Assembly: GCA_900315585.1 (NCBI GenBank)
Contig: OMZP01000024.1
Span: forward strand, 1 to 46,135
Direction of reading: 5' to 3'
Source of the DNA: an uncultured Eubacteriales bacterium
GTDB taxonomy: Bacteria; Bacillota; Clostridia; Christensenellales; Aristaeellaceae
Length of the DNA stretch: 46,135 bases
Of the stretch, positions 21,037 to 29,213 are shown in pieces; position 1 is the first letter of the stretch, and the number at the start of each line of letters is the position of its first letter. Made by a program: the position numbers and the translations under genes. A model generated the notes under the pieces. The model saw only the letters and a list, made by a program, of their open reading frames with translations. It did no database searches and was not told where the DNA came from.

Positions 21037-23247
21037 CTATTCGCCTTCCAGGATCTCGACGGGCTCTACCTCGATCACGAGGCCGCTCTCGTTGTCGTCG
21101 GTCTCCGGCGGCATCTCCTCCACCGGCTCGGTGCCGGGCTCAAAGACCAGCTCGGAAGCCTCGGCGGCCTCCTCTGCCGGCGCGATCTCCGGCAGCGCGT
21201 CGGTCAGGCTCACGTCGCCCGCGGCGATCCAGGCCGTCCGGCCCTCCCAGGCCACAGCGATCCAGTCGCCGTCTGCGCCGGTCACCTCCAGCGCCGCGCC
21301 CAGGGATGCCAGCGCCATCGGCTCGGCGTCGCCGGGCTGCGCGTACAGCCGCGCATCCTCGACGAGGGTCACCGCGAACTTCGGCAGCCGGACCGGCTCC
21401 ACGGCAGGCTTCTCCGCCGCAGGTTCTTCGGCCACAGGTTCTTCGACCACAGGTTCCTCGACGGGTGCTTCCGCCACAGGCTCCTCTGTCACAGGTTCCT
21501 CGGCAGGCTCCTCGGTCACAGGTTCCTCGGCAGGTGCTTCCGCCTCAGGTTCCTCGGTCAAAGGTTCTTCGGCCACGGGCTCCTCGACGGGCTCCTCTGT
21601 CACAGGTTCCTCGGTCGCGGGCTGCTCTGCCGCCGGTTCCTCGGCCACGGGCTCCTCGACGGGCTCCTCCGCCGCCGGTTCCTCGGTCACAGGCTCCTCG
21701 ACGGGCTGCTCCGCCGCGGGCTGCTCTGCCGCCGGTTCTTCGGTCACAGGCTCCTCGACGGGCTCCTCCGCCGCGGGTTCCTCCGTGGGCTCGGGCGTCG
21801 GCGCCTCGGCGGGCTCCGGCGTCGGCTCCTCCAGCGTCACGCCGCCCTCCTCCTCGGCGGGCGCGGCCAGCACCACCGGCTCCTCCACGCCGGGCAGCGA
21901 GGGCGTCGGCAGCGGCACGGGCACGTAGTTCGCCACCACCTCGGTGCCGGGGAATATGCTCAGGCTCTTTTTCTGCACATAGCCCACGGTGCCGTTGTAC
22001 TGCACCTGCGCCCAGCTGCCCAGGTCGGCCAGCACCTTCACCTGCCAGTTCTTGCGCAGCTTGACCAGGGCCTTGCCCTTCGTGCTGGCTCTGGCGCGCA
22101 GCTTCACGGAGCTCTTGGCCTTCACCGTGGCCAGCGTCACCGGCTGGGAGCTGGTCTCCAGCTGATACGCCGCCCCGGCGAACTGGGCCCGCACCTCCGC
22201 GGCTTTCTGGCTGGCCGCCAGCTGCATCGCCGGGTCGGCCAGGCCGGTCTGGGGCAGGTTGAAGTCCAGCTGGTAGAGGGCCACGGCCGCGGTGGTGTCC
22301 GGGCCGTAGTTGCCGTCCACCGCGCCGCCGAACAGCTTCAGATCCGTCAGCGCCTGCTGCAGCACCGCCACGCAGGGACCCTGCCAGCCCTCCCCGAGGG
22401 TGAACAGCGCGCCGGTGGGCGCAGCGTCCGAGAAGATGCGGTTCCACAGGTCGGTGTTCACCTTGCCGGTCTTTTTCAGCCCGACGGCCGCCTGGAATGC
22501 CTTGACCGCCGTCTTGGTGGAGCCGCCGAACTTGCTGTCCACGGCGCCGCCATAGAAGCCCAGGCCGCGCAGGCGGCTCTGCAGCGCGCCCACCTGGGCG
22601 CCCTTCTTGCCCTTGGAGAGGTTCACCGTGGCGGCCACAGTAGCCGAAGTGCCCGCGGCACGGCCCATGTACTGGTCATAGCTCTCGCTGTCGCGGGAGA
22701 AGCTGCGGCTCAGCAGCCGCTTGCGCAGATCCTCGTTCTTCGCGCCGCTGGCATAGATCTTGCACTGGGTGCCGGCGGGGCAGTTCAGGGCGATCCACTG
22801 GGCGTCCTCCACCCGCAGCCGCACGCAGCCGTGGGAGGCCTTCTTGCCCAGCGCCTTGGTGGACGAGGAGGTGGGCCCTTTCTTCGACGCGCTGAACAGC
22901 ACGGAATGGAACAGGATGCCCTTGTAGATGCGGGTGGCCCACTTGGCGTAGCAGTTGTACTCCGAGAAGTAGTACCACTCGGTGCGCTCGGTGTTATAGG
23001 TCTTGTTGGGCAGCGAGAAGGTGCCCGTGGGCGTGGGCGTGGCGCTCTTGCCCGTGGAGCAGATCATCTGCCGGGCAATGCCCGCGTCGGTGGTATTGTC
23101 TCTGTCGTAGACGGTGACCATCTGGTTGGTGGTGTCCACGACGATGTAGTATCTGGAAGATGCCAGCGCCGACAGGCCGGCCAGGGGCAGCGCCGTCAGG
23201 GCCACCGCCAGCAGCGTCAGCAGGCAGAGGATGCGCTTCAATCGCAA
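21037..23247 (-). CDS. Large exported L,D-transpeptidase with PG-binding, SH3 and acidic spacer
   Basis: The 736-residue precursor is a YkuD-type L,D-transpeptidase that makes 3-3 crosslinks or attaches proteins to peptidoglycan. After a signal peptide ('ALASS') the YkuD domain spans about residues 30-155, with His114 and the catalytic triad region His139-Gly-Cys141 ('SHGCVRLR'). Two PG_binding_1 modules follow (about 200-275 and 285-345), then an SH3 module (about 380-430). Residues about 470-640 are a low-complexity Glu/Pro/Val/Thr/Ala repeat ('EEPVTEEPA'). A second SH3-like module and an acidic tail end the protein. The TTG at 23247, five bases after GGGGGG, is chosen; the longer frame from 23289 would begin upstream of the likely transcription start. 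It has its own promoter. Confidence 0.85.
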   Translation of the reverse strand: MRLKRILCLLTLLAVALTALPLAGLSALASSRYYIVVDTTNQMVTVYDRDNTTDAGIARQMICSTGKSATPTPTGTFSLPNKTYNTERTEWYYFSEYNCYAKWATRIYKGILFHSVLFSASKKGPTSSSTKALGKKASHGCVRLRVEDAQWIALNCPAGTQCKIYASGAKNEDLRKRLLSRSFSRDSESYDQYMGRAAGTSATVAATVNLSKGKKGAQVGALQSRLRGLGFYGGAVDSKFGGSTKTAVKAFQAAVGLKKTGKVNTDLWNRIFSDAAPTGALFTLGEGWQGPCVAVLQQALTDLKLFGGAVDGNYGPDTTAAVALYQLDFNLPQTGLADPAMQLAASQKAAEVRAQFAGAAYQLETSSQPVTLATVKAKSSVKLRARASTKGKALVKLRKNWQVKVLADLGSWAQVQYNGTVGYVQKKSLSIFPGTEVVANYVPVPLPTPSLPGVEEPVVLAAPAEEEGGVTLEEPTPEPAEAPTPEPTEEPAAEEPVEEPVTEEPAAEQPAAEQPVEEPVTEEPAAEEPVEEPVAEEPAAEQPATEEPVTEEPVEEPVAEEPLTEEPEAEAPAEEPVTEEPAEEPVTEEPVAEAPVEEPVVEEPVAEEPAAEKPAVEPVRLPKFAVTLVEDARLYAQPGDAEPMALASLGAALEVTGADGDWIAVAWEGRTAWIAAGDVSLTDALPEIAPAEEAAEASELVFEPGTEPVEEMPPETDDNESGLVIEVEPVEILEGE

Positions 23248-23279
23248 AGAAATCCCCCCGTTTGCAGAATGGTAGACCC

Positions 23280-23308
23280 ATTTTATCACAAACGGGAGGG
23301 AATTTCAA
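23280..23308 (-). promoter_or_regulatory. Promoter of the L,D-transpeptidase gene
   Basis: Minus strand TTGAAA (23308-23303), 17-bp spacer, TAAAAT (23285-23280). The predicted start near 23273 rules out the GTG at 23289 as initiation codon. Confidence 0.75.
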
Positions 23309-23361
23309 GCAGAATTGTAATATTCTAGAAATATTTAATCATATTTCTGTAATTTATGGTG

Positions 23362-24516
23362 TCAGTCGAACTCCATCGCCCGCTCAAAGACCAGGTCCTC
23401 GCCCGCGTTCTCGATCTCGTCATTCCAGTGCAGGCCGTCGTTCTCATCCAGGGTGAAGGTGGCCACGCCGTCGCTGTAGAACAGCTCCGTATCGCTGATC
23501 TCGCCGTTCTCGTCGTAGAACACGTCGGCCTTGGTGGCCTCGCCCACGGACACCAGCCCGTCCAGCTCCTCGTCGTACAGGCAGGTGTACTCCCACTCAA
23601 TGCTGTCGGCGGCGCTGTTGCCCCACTGGACGAACACCCGGTAGCCGTCGTCCTCCGGGCTGATCTCGATGGAACACCGTCCCGCGCCCCAGCGGCCCTC
23701 GAAGGCGCCGGTATCGCCGTACTCCTCCATGTCGCTGCGCTCAAAGGTCAGGCCGTCGCCGGCGTTCTCCTTCGCGTCCTCCCAGACCATGCAGCCGTTC
23801 CCGTCGAAGCGGAACACGGCCGCGCCGTCCCGATACGCCTCCTCGGCGGAGACGAGCTCCCCGTCCTCGCCGAAGGTCACCAGCGTCTTGCTGGCCTCGC
23901 CGAAGGAGGTGAGGGTGTTCTCGGCCTCGTCGAACTGGCAGGTATACACCCACTCCACGACCTCCGTGGCGCTGCCGCCCCAGTAGATCAGCACCTTCAG
24001 ATCGTCCTCCTCCGGGCTGATCTCCACGTTGCAGCGGCCGCACTGCCAGCTGCCGATGAACACCTCGGCGGCCTTCCAGTACTCCTGCTCCTCGGCGTCG
24101 AACAGCCGCTGGAGGGCCCAGCCGCCGCAGATGCCCTCGGAATCGTCAAACACCAGGCTGCCGTTCTCGTCGAAGGCCAGCACGGCGGTCAGGTTTTCCC
24201 CGGCCAGGGTGGACTGCATCTCCCCCGCCTCGTCAAAGGCCTGGGCGTAGCGCGTGCCGTCCTCGCAGATCAGCGCGTCCTGCTCCGCATCGTAGGCACA
24301 GCCGCCGAACTCCCACACGTCGCCCGCGTCGTCCTCGCCGGACAGCACCGCGCTGCAATGGAACCCGCCGTCGTACCAGATCTCCACGGCGAAGTCGTCG
24401 CCCACCCAAACGTCCTCAAATCGCTCGATCACGTCCGCGTCCGGCTCCGCTTCGGCCAGGGCCCCTGTCGTAAGGGCCAGCAGGAGCGCCAGCAGCATAC
24501 ACAGCCACTTCTTCAT
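23362..24516 (-). CDS. Secreted acidic protein made of three tandem ~105-residue repeats
   Basis: The 384-residue precursor has a signal peptide ending 'GALAEAE' (residue 22). The mature part is three copies of one domain at about residues 40-145, 160-265 and 275-380. The last two copies are nearly parallel: 'GRC-VEISPE-DD', 'WVYTCQFDEAENTLTSFGEA' against 'WEYTCLYDEELDGLVSVGEA', and 'ENAGDGLTFER' against 'ENAGEDLVFER'. Each copy has a conserved Cys pair, so disulfides are likely. The repeat is rich in Asp/Glu and short strands, like a beta-propeller or beta-barrel blade. No known family. GAAGGAGGACGAGACC precedes the ATG at 24516. The upstream open frame is a translated repeat and is not coding. 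Confidence 0.75.
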   Translation of the reverse strand: MKKWLCMLLALLLALTTGALAEAEPDADVIERFEDVWVGDDFAVEIWYDGGFHCSAVLSGEDDAGDVWEFGGCAYDAEQDALICEDGTRYAQAFDEAGEMQSTLAGENLTAVLAFDENGSLVFDDSEGICGGWALQRLFDAEEQEYWKAAEVFIGSWQCGRCNVEISPEEDDLKVLIYWGGSATEVVEWVYTCQFDEAENTLTSFGEASKTLVTFGEDGELVSAEEAYRDGAAVFRFDGNGCMVWEDAKENAGDGLTFERSDMEEYGDTGAFEGRWGAGRCSIEISPEDDGYRVFVQWGNSAADSIEWEYTCLYDEELDGLVSVGEATKADVFYDENGEISDTELFYSDGVATFTLDENDGLHWNDEIENAGEDLVFERAMEFD

Positions 24517-24552
24517 GGTCTCGTCCTCCTTCGTGGTTCGTAGATGATCATG

Positions 24553-24637
24553 AAAAGATCCTTCGACTCCGCTTGCGCTCCGCTCAGGATGACAGGACTG
24601 CGATTCAATGTCATCCTGAGCGAAGCGAAGGATCTTC
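24553..24637. repeat. CTCAGGATGACA hairpin repeat
   Basis: AAAAGATCCTTCGACTCC...GCTCAGGATGACA faces TGTCATCCTGAGCG...CGAAGGATCTT. Same family as 16919-16989 and 31722-31836; the arms pair over most of 85 bp. Confidence 0.85.
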
Positions 24638-24673
24638 CACATTCAAATCAAAATCCATATGAACGCATGCCTC

Positions 24674-25594
24674 TCAGCCGCGCAGCTTTTCCAGCCAATG
24701 GGTGAACCGGGGCTCCGGCTCCGCCTCAAACAGCATCCGCTCGCCGGTGCGCGGATGCTCAAAGCCGATGCGATAGGCGTGGAGCAGCTGCCCGCCCTTC
24801 ACCGGCCAGGGGGATTTCTTCGGCCCGTACACCGGGTCCCCCAGAACCGGATGGCCGATGGAGGCCATGTGCACGCGAATCTGGTGGGTGCGGCCGGTGG
24901 TGAGCCGCGCCTCGATCAGCGTCGCCCCCCGCAGCCGCTCCAGCACCGTCCAGTGGGTGACGGCCTCCCGGCCGTTCGGCACGATGGCCATCTTCTTCCG
25001 GTCGGTGGGATGCCTTCCGATGGGCCCCTCCACGGTGCCCTCGTCCTCCTTGAAGCCGCCGATCACGATGGCGCGGTAGGCCCGCTGCACCGTGTGGGCC
25101 TTGATCTGCTCCGACAGGGACAGGTGCGCCCTGTCGTTCTTCGCCACCAGCAGCAGCCCGGAGGTATCCTTGTCGATGCGGTGCACGATGCCGGGGCGGA
25201 TCTCCCCGCCGATGCCGGACAGGTTGTCCAGGTGCTTCAGCAGCGCGTTCACCATCGTGCCGGTCTCGTTCCCGGCGGCGGGATGCACCACCATGCCGCT
25301 GGGCTTGTAGACCACGGCCAGGTCCGCGTCCTGGTAGACGATCTCAAGGTCAATGTCCTCGGCCCGGGCCGCCGCAGGCGCCGCCGCGGGCACCTCCACC
25401 CCAACGGCCATGCCCGCCTTCAGCCTGAAGCCGGTCTTTTCCTGAGCCGCGCCGTCCACCGTCACGCGCCCCTCCCGGATCAGCGCCCCGGCGCGGGAGC
25501 GGGTCACCCCCGCGACCTGGGCCGCGAACACGTCCAGGCGCTCGCCCTCCGATTCCGCGGGCACGCGCGCCTCGTAGCTCTGTCCTTCAGTCAT
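24674..25594 (-). CDS. rluD: RluD-family 23S rRNA pseudouridine synthase
   Basis: The 306-residue enzyme has an N-terminal S4 RNA-binding domain (about residues 18-70) and a pseudouridine synthase domain. The motif 'GIVHRIDKDTSGLLLVAK' carries the catalytic Asp141 (HRID), and 'LTTGRTHQIRVHM' is the second family signature. RluD-type enzymes modify U1911, U1915 and U1917 of helix 69; the exact targets in Clostridia may differ, as several RluA-family paralogs exist. The ATG at 25594 overlaps the TGA of lspA (ATGA), so the genes are translationally coupled, as in many Firmicutes. Last gene of the divIVA-side unit. Confidence 0.9.
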   Translation of the reverse strand: MTEGQSYEARVPAESEGERLDVFAAQVAGVTRSRAGALIREGRVTVDGAAQEKTGFRLKAGMAVGVEVPAAAPAAARAEDIDLEIVYQDADLAVVYKPSGMVVHPAAGNETGTMVNALLKHLDNLSGIGGEIRPGIVHRIDKDTSGLLLVAKNDRAHLSLSEQIKAHTVQRAYRAIVIGGFKEDEGTVEGPIGRHPTDRKKMAIVPNGREAVTHWTVLERLRGATLIEARLTTGRTHQIRVHMASIGHPVLGDPVYGPKKSPWPVKGGQLLHAYRIGFEHPRTGERMLFEAEPEPRFTHWLEKLRG

Positions 25595-26052
25595 GCAGCT
25601 TGCTTCCTCTCCGCCATCCAAACCCCCAGGATCACCAGCGCCGCGCCCACGCAGATGCACACGTCGGCCACGTTGAACACGGCGAAGCGCACGAAGGCCA
25701 GCTCCAGGAAGTCGGTGACGCTCCCGGCGGCGAACCGGTCATAGAGGTTGCCCAGTCCCCCGCCCACGATCAGCCAGAGCCCCGCCCGGGCCAGGGGATG
25801 CCCGTCGGGCCGGGCCACCAGCCAGCCCACCAGCCCCGCGATGAGCAGCGCCGTGAGCACGGACAGGGCGACGGTCTGGCCGGAGAGCATGGAGAAGGCC
25901 ATGCCCTCGTTCTCCACGGGCCGCAGGTTCAGTATTCCCGGCACCAGCGCGCGGGCGCGCCCCGCGCCCAGGGCCCACCGCTTTGTGAGCCGGTCCAAAA
26001 GGGCCGCCAGCAGCGCGATCCACCCGCCGCGTATGCCTCGCCTCAAATCCAT
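25591..26052 (-). CDS. lspA: Lipoprotein signal peptidase (signal peptidase II)
   Basis: The 153-residue membrane protein has the four-helix plan of LspA. Signatures are 'LLDRLTKRWA', 'ENEGMAFSM', 'GGLGNLYDRFAAGSVTDFLEL' with Asp114 and 'FNVADVCICVG' with Asp130, the two catalytic aspartates. It removes signal peptides from prolipoproteins after Lgt has acted; lgt lies at 30778-31683. GGGAGG lies before the ATG. It overlaps rluD by four bases, and a terminator-like hairpin stands upstream after divIVA. Confidence 0.93.
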   Translation of the reverse strand: MDLRRGIRGGWIALLAALLDRLTKRWALGAGRARALVPGILNLRPVENEGMAFSMLSGQTVALSVLTALLIAGLVGWLVARPDGHPLARAGLWLIVGGGLGNLYDRFAAGSVTDFLELAFVRFAVFNVADVCICVGAALVILGVWMAERKQAA

Positions 26053-26082
26053 GGGAAGCCTCCCGTTTCAAAAGATGCCGAA

Positions 26083-26109
26083 AAGGCGCTTCACGGGTGA
26101 AGCGCCTTT
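26083..26109 (-). terminator. Hairpin between divIVA and lspA
   Basis: AAGGCGCTTCAC and TGAAGCGCCTT pair over 11-12 bases around a three-base loop; on the minus strand the arm is followed by TTTTCGG. It may attenuate readthrough from divIVA into lspA-rluD. Confidence 0.7.
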
Positions 26110-26125
26110 TGTGTCACAATGCCAA

Positions 26126-26707
26126 TCAGAACAGGCCGTTGCTCTCCCGCAGGGCGGTGGCCTGCTGGTCCAGCAGGCGGCTGAACTCCGCCTTGTAGTT
26201 GGCCGCGGCGGTCTTCAGCGCCTCGAACCGGGTCTCCAGGGTGGTCACCCGCTCCTGGGCGTCCTGGGTCAGCTGATCCGCGTCCAGCTTGGCCTGACTC
26301 ACCAGCGCGTCGGCCTTCTCCTTGGCGGACACGGTGATCTGGTCGGCCTGCACCTGGGCGTCGCTCACGGTCTTCTGGGCCTTGCGGTTGGCCTCCTCCA
26401 GCGTCTCGTCCGCGATGCGCTGGGCGCCGATCAGGCTCTCGCGCATGGCGTTCTGCAGGTTGGCGAAGTAGCCCTTCTCGTTGTAGTCCGGGGTCTTGGC
26501 CTCGGCGGCCTCCGCGGCCTGGCGCGCGGCCTTCACGTCGCCCTCCAGGGTCTTGATCTGCTTGTTCAGCTCCAGGTTCTCCCGCACGAGGGTCGCCATC
26601 TGCTCGGAGATTTCGTCCAGGAAATCATCCACCTGCTCGATATTATAACCGCCCGTGGCCTGAGTGCCAAATTCCTTCTCCTGAATGTCCCTTACGCTGA
26701 TCGCCAT
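26126..26707 (-). CDS. divIVA: DivIVA-domain cell-division protein
   Basis: The 193-residue protein begins with the DivIVA lipid-binding segment ('SVRDIQEKEFGTQATGGYNIEQVDDFLDEI'; the conserved 'GY---VDDFLD' is visible) and continues as coiled coil to the end. DivIVA senses negative membrane curvature at septa and poles and recruits division or polarity factors. The ATG at 26707 is preferred; AAAGGA lies about 11 bases upstream. It follows ylmH at some distance, in the usual sepF-ylmH-divIVA order. Residue 5 to 40 and the coiled-coil pattern make the call secure. Confidence 0.9.
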   Translation of the reverse strand: MAISVRDIQEKEFGTQATGGYNIEQVDDFLDEISEQMATLVRENLELNKQIKTLEGDVKAARQAAEAAEAKTPDYNEKGYFANLQNAMRESLIGAQRIADETLEEANRKAQKTVSDAQVQADQITVSAKEKADALVSQAKLDADQLTQDAQERVTTLETRFEALKTAAANYKAEFSRLLDQQATALRESNGLF

Positions 26708-26828
26708 GTCGATAACCGTCCTTTCATTGGTAGTCCCATGGGCTGAATCGCCCGCATTCAATCCTGCAATCCCAAATTACTTCGACGCGCCCGCGTCGGT
26801 TTCCTGCCAGATAACACGCCGCTTATCG

Positions 26829-27593
26829 TTATTTCCCATTTCCGCCATATTTGAACACGTTCACGATCAGCCGCCCCCGCCGGGATTCCCCCTGGAAGGC
26901 GTCCACGCGCACGCGCCCGTGGCCCCGGGCGGAGATCAAATCCCCCTCGGCCAGCTTCGCGTCGGAGCGGGTGTTTATCGCGTGGTTCAGCTTCACCAGC
27001 CCCGCGGCGATCAGCTTCTGGGCCTCGCCCCTGGACAGCCGGCAGGCCGCCGCCAGCACCGCGTCCAGGCGCTCCTGCTGCACGGTGAGCCGCATCGACG
27101 TCCCCTCCGGGGGCAAAAGCGCCGGTTCCTCCGCCGCCACCGACACCTTCACCGAGGCGCGGCCCGCGCCCGAGAGCGTCGCGGCGATGTAGTCCGCCAT
27201 GTCGGAGAGGGCGAACAGGTAGGCGCACTTCTCGCCCCGGCGCTCGCCCATGGCGATGTCGCCGGTCACTTCCCGCTCGATGCCCAGCCCCATCACCGCG
27301 CCCAGCAGGTCCCGGTGGCCGGGGTTGGCAAACTTCGCGTTCCAGTCGATGCGCAGCGCGGAAATCGGATAGTCCGCGGGCTGAGGCGGCTCCCCGTCGT
27401 GGAAGGCGGCCACGGCGCGCTCCGCGTCCTCAAAGCCGCCCCAGAAGGCGACCGAGCACCCCGCCCGGTTGGCCGCGGATCGCGCCGCGTCCCTCTGGGT
27501 GGGTTCCAGGAAGCGGGTGAAGGACACCTGGCCCGTGCGCTCTGCCCGGATGGCCAGCTCGTTCAGACGCTTTTCCAGCGCGTCGCCGTTCAC
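26829..27593 (-). CDS. ylmH: YlmH-family S4 RNA-binding protein
   Basis: The 254-residue protein has the YlmH layout: an N-terminal region with 'FTRFLEPTQRDAA' and an alpha/beta middle, and a C-terminal S4 domain ('MRLTVQQERLDAVLAAACRLSR' and 'IAAGLVKLNH'). In B. subtilis YlmH binds the ribosome and acts in rescue of incomplete chains; its gene sits in the division cluster in most Firmicutes. The GTG at 27593 is the likely start, but it lacks a ribosome site; an 11-codon leader frame ending GTGA over this start has a good one. The ylmG gene normally between sepF and ylmH is absent here. No cysteine motif or signal peptide. Confidence 0.85.
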   Translation of the reverse strand: MNGDALEKRLNELAIRAERTGQVSFTRFLEPTQRDAARSAANRAGCSVAFWGGFEDAERAVAAFHDGEPPQPADYPISALRIDWNAKFANPGHRDLLGAVMGLGIEREVTGDIAMGERRGEKCAYLFALSDMADYIAATLSGAGRASVKVSVAAEEPALLPPEGTSMRLTVQQERLDAVLAAACRLSRGEAQKLIAAGLVKLNHAINTRSDAKLAEGDLISARGHGRVRVDAFQGESRRGRLIVNVFKYGGNGK

Positions 27594-27625
27594 AGCGCCC
27601 GCGCCGGCAGCGTATCGCCCCGCAC
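27590..27625 (-). other. 11-codon leader frame coupled to ylmH
   Basis: A GTG at 27625 stands seven bases after GGAGGGGG and opens an 11-residue frame whose TGA stop overlaps the ylmH GTG (CTGTGA). ylmH itself has no ribosome site, so translation probably arrives by reinitiation from this leader. It may also be a scar of the missing ylmG gene. Purely sequence-based. Confidence 0.45.
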
Positions 27626-27667
27626 GTCGCCACCCCCTCCGATTGACTGTCCCCGCTCCCCGCAGCA

Positions 27668-27723
27668 ATTCCTATTCCCTATTGCCTATTCCCTATTGCC
27701 TATTCCCTATTGCCTATTGCCTA
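27668..27723 (-). repeat. Tandem heptad array (TAGGCAA/TAGGGAA) starting at the sepF stop codon
   Basis: On the minus strand eight 7-base units run from 27723 to 27668: TAGGCAA twice, then TAGGGAA and TAGGCAA alternating, then a worn TAGGAAT. The first three bases of the first unit are the TAG stop of sepF. There is no inverted partner here. Confidence 0.92.
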
Positions 27724-28467
27724 GAATCTCCTATCCAGGTCGTAGGCCTCGTTGATCTCAACGCTCATCGGCGCGACCAGGTAGGTCTTGTCCGAGGCCT
27801 TGCGGATGGAGGCATGGAGCGCGAACACCGCGCCGGACAGGGTGTCCACCGCCCGCTGGAGCAGGCGGCCGTCCAGCTCGTCCATGGTGAGCACCACGGT
27901 GTTGTTGGCGATCAGCTGGTCGATGACCTCGCAGCAGTCCTCCAGCGTGTGCAGGGAATACATCACCGTGCGACTGCGGGGGCTGACCCGCATGCGCTGG
28001 GGCGCGGTTCTGGCGGGCACGTTGCTGCCGGAGGCATAGCGGGAATCCGGCTCGCTATAGCGGGAGGTCGCGCGGGACGACGTGCGGGCGCTGCCGTAGC
28101 CGGAGTCATCGAAGCGACTCTCGGTGCGGCGCTCCCCGGCGCGATAGTCGTCATACCCGCGGGTGGCGCGGGCGGAGGTTGCGCTGCTGCGGTCGTAGCG
28201 GCTCTCATACCGGCTCCCCGTGTCATAGCGGCTCTCGTAGCGGCTGCGGGTGCCGGAGTCCGGCAGTCGGCGCGTGCCGGTTGCCTGCCGGGTGGCCGCC
28301 GGGCGGGTCGACGCCCCGCGGGTCTGCCTCTGGGGCGTATAGGCCGCCTTTCGGCCATAGCTGTCCCCGGAGTACTCCTCGCCGTAGGTGTCCTGGGTGT
28401 CCGCGTCGTCCACCAGGCCTATGAAGTTCAACAGCTTGTTCAAGCCACCGGATTTGTTGCGCGCCAT
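27721..28467 (-). CDS. sepF: SepF cell-division protein with long Arg/Tyr/Ser-rich linker
   Basis: The 248-residue protein has the N-terminal amphipathic membrane anchor ('LNKLLNFIGLVDDAD') and the C-terminal SepF core (about residues 165-245: 'RTVMYSLHTLEDCCEVIDQLIANNTVVL', here shown in part, through 'VAPMSVEI'). SepF binds FtsZ and the membrane and bundles filaments at the septum. The linker between is unusually long (about residues 25-160) and full of 'RYESRYD'-type short repeats with Arg, Tyr, Ser and Gly, most likely disordered. AGAGGGG lies seven bases before the ATG. yggS is 35 bp upstream. The stop codon begins a heptad repeat array. Confidence 0.9.
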   Translation of the reverse strand: MARNKSGGLNKLLNFIGLVDDADTQDTYGEEYSGDSYGRKAAYTPQRQTRGASTRPAATRQATGTRRLPDSGTRSRYESRYDTGSRYESRYDRSSATSARATRGYDDYRAGERRTESRFDDSGYGSARTSSRATSRYSEPDSRYASGSNVPARTAPQRMRVSPRSRTVMYSLHTLEDCCEVIDQLIANNTVVLTMDELDGRLLQRAVDTLSGAVFALHASIRKASDKTYLVAPMSVEINEAYDLDRRF

Positions 28468-28502
28468 GGAAATCCCCTCTTTATATCAACGTAAGTCGTC
28501 TG

Positions 28503-29192
28503 TCAATGGTAGTTTCTCGCGCCGAACAGCGCCCGTCCCAGCCGCACCATCGTCGCGCCCTCCTGGGCGGCGATCAGCGCGTCGTCGGACATGCCCATGG
28601 AGAGCGTCTCCATGCTCGCGTTCGGCAGGTCCATGTCCCGGAGCCGCTCAAACCAGCCCCGCATCCCGCGGAAGTAGGGCCGCACGTCCTCCGGGTCGTC
28701 GGCGATGGGCATGATGGCCATCAGGCCCTTCACCCGGAGGCCCGGAAGCTCCCCGCACAGGCGAATGAGCGGCAAAAGGCCGTCCTCGTCCACGCCCGCC
28801 TTTTGCGGTTCCCGGGCGATGTTCACCTGGATGAGCACCGGCATCTCCACCCCCGCGGCCTGGGCCCTGCGGGAGATCTCCCGCGCCAGGGCCTCCCGGT
28901 CCACGGACTGGATCATGGCCACCCGATCGATGATGGGTTTCACTTTGTTGGTCTGGAGCTGGCCGATCAGGTGGATCCTGTAGCCGGGGTTCAACGCGTC
29001 GATCTTCCCCAGCAGCTCCTGCACCCGGTTTTCCCCCAGGGTGCGGATGCCGCCCTCCCAGGCCAGGTTGATGGTCTCGGCGTCCACGGTCTTGGAGACG
29101 GCGCAGATTTCACACCCGCCCCACTTCGCCGACGCCTCGCCGATTCTCTGCCGCCATTCGGCGATATTCTTAAGCAATTCTTCGCGGTTCAT
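28503..29192 (-). CDS. yggS: YggS-family PLP-binding homeostasis protein
   Basis: The 229-residue protein belongs to the YggS/YlmE/PROSC family, which binds pyridoxal phosphate and buffers vitamin B6 and amino-acid pools. Lys34 in 'CAVSKTVD' is the PLP lysine; 'GENRVQELLGK', 'HLIGQLQTNK' and 'LSMGMSDD' are family signatures along a TIM-barrel. The ATG at 29192 follows GGAGATAGCT. It is the usual partner of sepF in Firmicutes. An alternative start upstream would read through the repeat element at 29214-29334 and is rejected. Confidence 0.93.
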   Translation of the reverse strand: MNREELLKNIAEWRQRIGEASAKWGGCEICAVSKTVDAETINLAWEGGIRTLGENRVQELLGKIDALNPGYRIHLIGQLQTNKVKPIIDRVAMIQSVDREALAREISRRAQAAGVEMPVLIQVNIAREPQKAGVDEDGLLPLIRLCGELPGLRVKGLMAIMPIADDPEDVRPYFRGMRGWFERLRDMDLPNASMETLSMGMSDDALIAAQEGATMVRLGRALFGARNYH

Positions 29193-29213
29193 AGCTATCT
29201 CCGAAGGATTCAA

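Noticed and set aside
21092..21928. Plus-strand frame with Ser/Gly/Thr/Val repeats
   Set aside because: It is the antisense reading of the EEP-type spacer of the L,D-transpeptidase; the repeat only mirrors that coding repeat.
24517..24642. N-terminal extension of the triple-repeat protein
   Set aside because: It translates the CTCAGGATGACA repeat, a well-known source of spurious peptide, and the ATG at 24516 has a strong ribosome site and begins a signal peptide.
27593..27668. Frameshift or sequencing error at the start of ylmH
   Set aside because: The family N-terminus is complete from the GTG at 27593, and the GTGA overlap with the leader frame gives a simpler explanation.
27668..27723. 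CRISPR-like array
   Set aside because: Units are 7 bp and contiguous with no unique spacers; no cas genes are present.
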